NCBI GenBank assembly: GCA_039090855.1
Contig: CM077024.1
Location: 66,425,594-66,489,593 of the forward strand
Origin: Macrothele yani
Taxonomy: Eukaryota; Arthropoda; Arachnida; Araneae; Macrothelidae
Direction: 5' to 3'
Length of the DNA: 64,000 nucleotides
Part shown: positions 57,271 to 64,000 of the stretch, piece by piece
Numbering within the stretch: the stretch's first letter is position 1
Layout: every line of letters starts with the position of its first letter
Program-made: the position numbers and the translations under genes
Notes under the pieces: model-generated
What the model saw: only the letters and a program-made list of their open reading frames with translations
The model's database searches: none
Told to the model about the DNA's origin: nothing

Positions 57271-60200
57271 ATTCACTAAGTATAATTGAGTAATGCATGT
57301 AAGAAAATACAAGAATTAAATGACTGCTGATATTTTTCTGATCAAAACCGCCAGCATATAAGTTAAATATGCGGGCGGTTTTGATCAGAACTGTTCTGAA
57401 CGTCAATTAAAATTCATAATGGTTAGAAAGCGAATGTAGCAATTTGAGTATTTGGGATTGTAACTCCCTGCTCAAAGGTTTAGCACGGCAAGCTACTTGT
57501 TCAACTACTTTACTTGTAGTTGTTAAATTAATAGTCAGTAGTTCATTAATAAGTCCATATGTTTCAACTGTACCGTCTTTTAAGAGGTAGGTGCCCCGAT
57601 TCATGCTCCTGCCTCCGGGCCCTAAATCTGAAGTTACGCCAAGTGCACCTTATACCAACACTCTAAATAAATGAATTTATCCGGAAACGGGGAGCTTGAA
57701 TCATCAGTGCTCTATTGAATTTAGGAAATGAACAAGTATCATGCCCATTTTTTGAAAATATCCCCTGTTAGTAATCAGAATACGATAGCACAGAAGACTA
57801 AGAAATTTGTACCACACTTGCGAACAGCTCCTATTTTTGAATATCCAATCAAATATTCAAATATCAATGAACAAAAATGTTTGTATTATCTCTACTGGTT
57901 TTCTCGATGTGGATGTACTTCCTGAAGTTTTGAACCAAGATTACGCAAATTCGGGGTTTAGAGTTGATGTATTAAAATGGAGCTGATATCTCAGGCTCCT
58001 TAAAAATTCCGTTCCAGATCAAACGTGTTTATTTCTCTTATTGTTATTGAGCACAGATTAATGTCTTCCAAGGATAGATATGCACACCATATTTCTTGTA
58101 CTTTAGCACACCGAAAAAGCAAACCATTCGAACCCCGTTGCTATTCTACGGACGAGTGGTTAGAAACTTAACGCCGTTGCATGTGTAAACTTACGTTACA
58201 CTAACGTAACACACAACCTACCACTGTAACCTAACACACACCAGCATGTACAAATTTACTTCCGTTACACTAACCTTATACTATCCTGCCACGATCATCA
58301 TCATCATCATCATAATCATCATCATTATTATTATTATTATTGTTGTTATTATTATTATTATTATTATTCAGGACTCTGATCAGAGCTCAGTGTGTTACAG
58401 TATGCGTGCAGAGATAGTGCACACCTGGTACAGATTTATGTTGGTAAAACATTTTCTAGTGGTGAGCTGAAGATGTGGACCATACTTACCTATAGCAAAC
58501 GGATCACTACATGATGTAACGTTGGTGCAGAATATATGAGTGAGTTGTCTGGTTTGTAACTGACGTTGGGGCATTCGTGTTACATTTGCCGATAGAGGTT
58601 TTCCTTCAGAGTCCAAAAAGTAGAAACAGAAGACATTTGCCGTTCCGAAATGGTCATGTTAGTCTTAAAACTGAAAACGATCCCATTCTAATTCTCAATT
58701 TTAAGACTAGCTGAGTACACCATAGCACTGGGTAAAGTTTATACTAAAAAGAATAGGATGCAAACTTCTCATAATTGGCTCGCTGCCTTTACCGTGATGC
58801 AGAAACAAAATATGGCCAACAAAGAAACGGCACCGAATTTTCATGATTTCCACGTTAGTATTGTTCACAAGGAAGTGAGGCCAGCAGAACAGCAAAAACT
58901 CACTCAAACTACCAAACGAGGTGAATGGATAGGCAAGTTATTGGCAGGTAGTCACATCCTCCCTCTCTTCTCTGATATTGAACGTTGTATAACCACACCC
59001 GGTCCTTGGATAGTAAGCTTCATAACACACTTACTTCCATCCAACCGAAGTCAAAGTGCAAAATGGCAGTTCCTATATTATTAGCGGGGATTTTCTCTCC
59101 TGCTTTGAGTTCGATTTATTTCCAACTCTTAAGCCGATGAAAGAATATGATACGAAGAAGTAATGATTATATTTTTCAACTAGGTTTATTAGTTAAGGCT
59201 TGTTGTTAACTAGCGACGCTTGTCCTAGAGTTGTTTTTAGATAGTTGAACGAAATTTGTTGCGAAGAAGACAGATTTTCTACCGTATAAGCCTCTCTCAA
59301 TGTGCGTTTTTTCTTGGAATATAATACCAGCTTAAACAATAATTGCACTCTTTTTTTGTTATATAGGCATTAGTAATGTTGGTTTGTAATGAAACCTTTC
59401 CCTTCGCAGACAGTGAAAAAGCAGTCTAAAAACGCAGAATAATATGTCCAGAAACTGGAATTCCTGTGGTATGTGTTTGCTCATCTTTCTTCCATCGTTT
59501 TTCATTGTTTTATTATTTTTTTCAACGTTGAAGAGGTGCGATGAGAAGACTGAAGTCAGGAAAGCACGACTTGAGATATGCAAATGAAGAATAGGAAGGA
59601 GAAAAGATAGAGAAATTACAAACCGAAACATGCTAGTACAGATTTCAGTAGGTGCCTGTGATGACAGGTATGAAATGTTAAACCACAGCAAGACTCATAT
59701 CATTCTTCACACCGAAAGTAACTGGGAACAGAAAGGGTGTTTAAAAATATGTTGACAAGCGAAATGACGAAATGATTGGATCTTTGTGAATAAAAGCGGA
59801 TAACGCTGCCCAAAGAAGCGACATGCTTTCATGTCAACGCTTTTGTATACAGGAACTATTAACATATAGAAATACATACTGAGGATTTCCGAGTGCAAAA
59901 ACTGCAGAAAACGTAGTAAATGCCCGACTGAACATGTTTTAGCTGGCTGTTCTTAACTGGACAGATCAGTAGGAACTATATAGTAACTGTATGCACTTAC
60001 ATAAATCTGCCAAGATTATTTGAGTAACAATCAACAGCAATGTACAGTGAGAATTACAATTAGCTGCGCACATTTTGCAGTGACGAAAAGGTGCGACCAA
60101 TACAGATTCTAAATAAGAATCTTTGCATTACGAACTGGGAAATAGGAAACTCTTCTCCATTTCATTTTCCACAGAAAACAATTTAAACCTGTTCTGAAAA

Positions 60201-63200
60201 ATGAGTGTTGCGTCATAGACTAGCCCAGAAATGTCACTGACAATAATTAGCCAATCATTATGAAACCTGACAAAAAATTATAATAATAATAAAAAACAAA
60301 CAAGCAGAATACAGCTCGGAACTGATCTAGAACTGCCTTGTAGTTGTTTTAGAGAAGTCCAAACAAGAACGTTTTTTTTTTTGTAATTGTTTAGGTCAGT
60401 TCATAACAGGGAGTTATGAAAACTTGACACATCTCATAAACATTTTTTAAATTGACATTTCTGAGGTGTGGTCTATGTTTCTCTACCAAGAGCCATTAAA
60501 ATTAATAATCGTACTAACAACGTTGACAAAACTGCTTTTAGTTTAACTAAAAGAGGTATCTCATTAAGAATCTTCTGCCTGAAAATAAAAGACACCGTAA
60601 TTTAAAATACGCCAGCCTCAAAACACTGTACTCTAGGTGCCAGAGCACCGCACAGTGAGCAGACACTGTGACCACTTCATCGACGATTAAAATCAAAGAT
60701 TATTACAAAAGCCTAACTAATGTATGTAAAATCGTTCAAGAAATTGTATTGTCAATCTAATATCCCTAAAAGCATAATCATTTAAGCTGAGAATAAAGCA
60801 TGATACTAGGAGAGAGAGAGAGAGAGAGAGAGTGCGAGCACAGAGGAACAAGTAATGGAAGTTTTTGTTCTTACCTGAAGTACTCAAGTTATTACAGCTT
60901 ACAAGATGAGTAGTGTCTTATCCATGTTAAAATCGCAATCTGCGTTCCGTGAATTGCAAACCACAGAGGCAAGCACGGTTAGATGGTAGTAAGTGCACAA
61001 AGAGGCGAAGTTTGCAGAAGTGAGCAAGGAGTGGGTAGGATGTGGCATTTTGAAATAACTTCTGGTACCAGGAAACCGCTTACTCTTAATGAACTGTCAC
61101 CAGTTACGATGACATGTACATGAGACGTCAAGAAAGAAGAATTATTGGGAGGGGGTAGGAAGGAAGAACAGAGAATAAAAACCATCAAGAAAGAATCAAC
61201 ATCGGCCGGAGCAGGACACGAAGTGCCAAAACTGGTTTTCATCATCGACCGAAAGATAAAAAAAAAGGAAGATGAAAAGCGAAGGGGGAGGAATGAAGGG
61301 GGTTATAGTGAGGGTAGGTCGTCACCTGCGTCCTTCCCGTAAGCAAACAAACCACAAATTCGTCTTCGCATGCGACCCTTGACCTCTCATCGTTACGTGA
61401 CAAGACGGGACATCCTAACCTGATGAAGAACTAACTGAAGATGGGTTAGCACTTTCGATTCCTAGATTCTAATTGTTGAGCCGAAACTGCCAAATTACTG
61501 AAGAGAAAACATGAATGAATGACAAGTTTATACGTCTCGTGTCAATAAAGATTAATACTGGCTAACTGTAGTACGATTTTGTAAACCATTTTTCGCACAT
61601 GATTTCGAATAACAGGAAACATGGAAGTGTCGAAAGGTATCATTTAAGGAAAATATTCCTCAGACATTTAAAAAAAGCAAGTCACGAAAAAAAATAAAAG
61701 TGGGGTTGAAACAGAAAGAAGAAAATAAAGTACGAGGGACTGGAAGAGGAACCAAAGCCGAAACAACACGAGACAGAAAGACAGAATGATAGACGAGATA
61801 GAAGGGGAAAAAAGCGAGACAGGAAATTGACTAATAGAATATCCGATATGCGAACAGAGAGTGAGTTATATCAGAGAAATGCCTGGAAATTGAGGGAAAG
61901 AAAACAAGAAGATGTAAACATAGAGGTAAAAGAAGCACGATATAAATAGAAATAGCGACATAATAGCATAAAATATTCTGAAAATCAGAAAGGAAGAGGA
62001 AGTCAGGAAAAGTTAGAAAGGGGACCAGAAGCACATAGAGCGATAAAGAGAGAGTAGATATCAAAAATATATACACTGAAAAAAGAGAGTAAAGCAGTTG
62101 CCCAGAGATAGAGAACGGAAAAGAAAGAAGAACAGAAGAGGAACTGGAGAGATAGAAGAGAGGGGATAAAAGGGAATAAAAGAAAGGTGCTTACATTCAA
62201 AAGTTACCGCATTTCCCTTATAAAGGTAAGATTACTCGTTATCAAAGTAGGCAAGAATCTATATTTATCGATTAACATTCGCCGATCGAGTTGGATTGTT
62301 CTGTAGATAATTCTAAAGGGTTTGTTCAGAAGTTGCAAAAGGAACTGGAGGAGATGTAGTGCAGAAAAAGAACTAAAGACCTATTTCCAAAGTGTTTTCG
62401 AAGTTGTAGATGTGATAACGTGAACAGTTACGCTTCCTTGAAAATTTTAAAAATGCACATAAATATGTAAGTTTTTAAGCGTAGCAAGAGAGTTAATTTG
62501 AAATAGCTTGAAAGATTTAACGCATAAGCTACACTAAAAACATAAGCACGATTATTTGCATGGTGCTAAAAAAATATGTTATTGGTGCGATCCAAGCAGA
62601 TTTACCGAAATTTAAATGTCCACTTTCATTTCAAAAATGGCTTTCTTGCAATCAATCAGCTGAAGTTTATGAGGTTTTCAGCTGAGTTTAACAACAGTTT
62701 TTTTAAACAATTCCTTTATAAATACTACCTTGGTTATACAATTCAGATTTTTTCCTCGACTTGTGGCAAATTTGATTAGTGCCGAGAAAATAAGAAAGAG
62801 ACAGGCCTTATCATAACATCTATCGGTGATTGAGTATTAACAGCATGCAAGGAAGTTTACTACAGCAGAAACAAAAGACCAGCCCAATCAAATTTGCTAC
62901 AGAAAAACGGCAAAAATATCGAAGTGTAAGATGGAGTTCGAAAAGAAATTCTTTGCAACGAACACTCATCAGTGCAAACCCTGTGCTGACAATTTACAAT
63001 GGTACGTTTTAGTCATCTTGTTTCTGTAAGTAATGAACATAATAAACTTAATTTTGTACTGCCGCTTCTAATATATTATAACACATGGATTCAATTCAGT
63101 TAATCAGATTATTACTTTGCATGCTTAAAAACTATGGTATACGAATCGTCTGGGTACCCTGTCAACTCGTCCTCCAAATGCATTTTATATTGAAAGTATT

Positions 63201-63714
63201 TGATCAACTTTCATTTTTAAATTCAACGTTCACCGAAATATGTTCTTTTGTGAAAATCAGGAATTCTTTCCGAAGAAGTAAGTTTGTTCCAAGTGAAGTT
63301 CTTATGTCGCGATTCTGTCTGTCTGTCAGTTTATCTTTTACTTAATACGATGGTTACCAAATCAATTAAATACAGAAAGATCTATGAAATATTCCACTGT
63401 GAAGTGCCAACAAGTACACATCGGACGGCACAAGAAACTCTTAGTTTCCTGGAGAAATATGATACCGAAAATGGATGTAAAGAATGACGACAGTGTGGAC
63501 TCTGAAAAATGCGATAGTATTAGTGCTTTCTTTAAACACTGAGATTTTCGCCAGTGTTTCACTTTTAAGGAACACTGCACGTAATTGTTCGTCTACTACT
63601 CTATCAGTGCCGAGATGAAATTTCCTTATAGCGACATGACACATAAATGTCCAAGAGAAATTAAACCCTTGAGCGGTAATGCCTTATATATTCGTCATCA
63701 TACTGCCACCCCAG
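57271..63714. other. 6.4-kb gene-free stretch
   Basis: It holds a fold-back at 57336-57390 (17-bp arms, 21-nt loop), a (TCA)n/(TTA)n microsatellite at 58294-58369, an (AG)n run at 60810-60832 and a strongly purine-rich plus strand at roughly 61130-62190. Short ORFs show no recognisable domain. No exon of a known gene was seen. Confidence 0.5.
58294..58369. repeat. (ATC)n(ATT)n compound microsatellite
   Basis: A trinucleotide array changing from ATC to ATT with one GTT interruption. Confidence 0.95.
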
Positions 63715-64000
63715 ATCATATCAGATCACATCATATGTAGAGGATTTTAGGAAGGCAGTGTCTGACCCCAGGTCTTAAACAACCCTTAGAAATAAGAAGC
63801 TAGGAGATTTGGGCTAGAGTACCCGATAGGAAAGTGACACGGTAGCGAGGTAGAAAGGGGGAGGAAGACGCCCTTATTTATTGCCGGGGGGCCAGTACCC
63901 TGGGTCCGACAGCTTAACGTCTCCATTCGACGCACGGCGGATATTTAGCGGTTCGAGTGTTCGTACCTGCCTGTGATCGAACCTCAGGTTTCTCTGTGGC
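63715..64000 (-). mobile_element. Family-2 SINE, cut by the window end
   Basis: Minus-strand copy: TAGAGGATTTTAGGAAGGCA, GGTCTTAAACAACCCTTAGA, CCCTTATTTATTGCC and GATCGAACCTCAGG follow the copy at 51065 closely. The 5' head lies beyond 64000. GATCATATCAGATCACATCA at the left is the 3' tail repeat. Confidence 0.9.

Noticed and set aside
58190..58270. Interstitial telomere-like CCTAAC words
   Set aside because: Words such as AACCTA and CTAACAC are irregular and not a tandem TTAGG array.

Overview
The window looks like intergenic or intronic DNA from an animal, most likely an arthropod. Evidence: long non-coding stretches, a large spliced zinc-finger exon on the minus strand with a clear 3' splice acceptor, tRNA-derived SINEs with target-site duplications (TSDs), RTE-type LINEs, many Tc1/mariner copies, hAT- and pogo-like MITEs and simple repeats. 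The species cannot be named from sequence alone. There is no prokaryotic organisation, no CRISPR array and no intact tRNA or rRNA gene.

The only convincing host gene is a basonuclin/Disco-family transcription factor. Its terminal coding exon lies at 31795-34851 (minus). The codons just inside the splice acceptor match the basonuclin core, and three separated C2H2 zinc-finger pairs follow. Upstream exons were not recognised and should lie at higher coordinates. Much of 34853-64000 may therefore be intron or 5' flank.

Layout. 1-3128: unique sequence. 3129-5185: a SINE whose B-box segment is amplified into about 30 tandem units. 5186-13234: mostly unique, with one hAT-like MITE. 13235-20881: dense repeats (SINE nested in SINE, BEL/Pao integrase fragment, mariner relic, RTE 3' end split by a hAT MITE, two more SINEs, a Tc1-like element with a 91-bp triplication). 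23176-26232: two Tc1-like elements, the second carrying a SINE. 27149-29452: a tandem module array whose monomers carry CTCF-like motifs. 31795-34851: basonuclin exon. 36946-42874: two 5'-truncated RTE LINEs with a SINE between. 44735-45045: SINE family 2. 46307-48450: a second, more decayed copy of the module array. 49255-54541: SINEs, a mariner with TIRs and a pogo-like MITE. 55320-57270: LINE relics. 57271-64000: unique or low-complexity sequence ending in a truncated family-2 SINE.

All recognised transposable-element coding regions are broken, and several have lost a catalytic acidic residue. The strongest unexplained signals are the CTCF-motif array and its second copy on the other side of the gene, the SINE-derived B-box minisatellite, and an excess of perfect short-loop fold-back palindromes. 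Everything was read by eye; no database search was possible.
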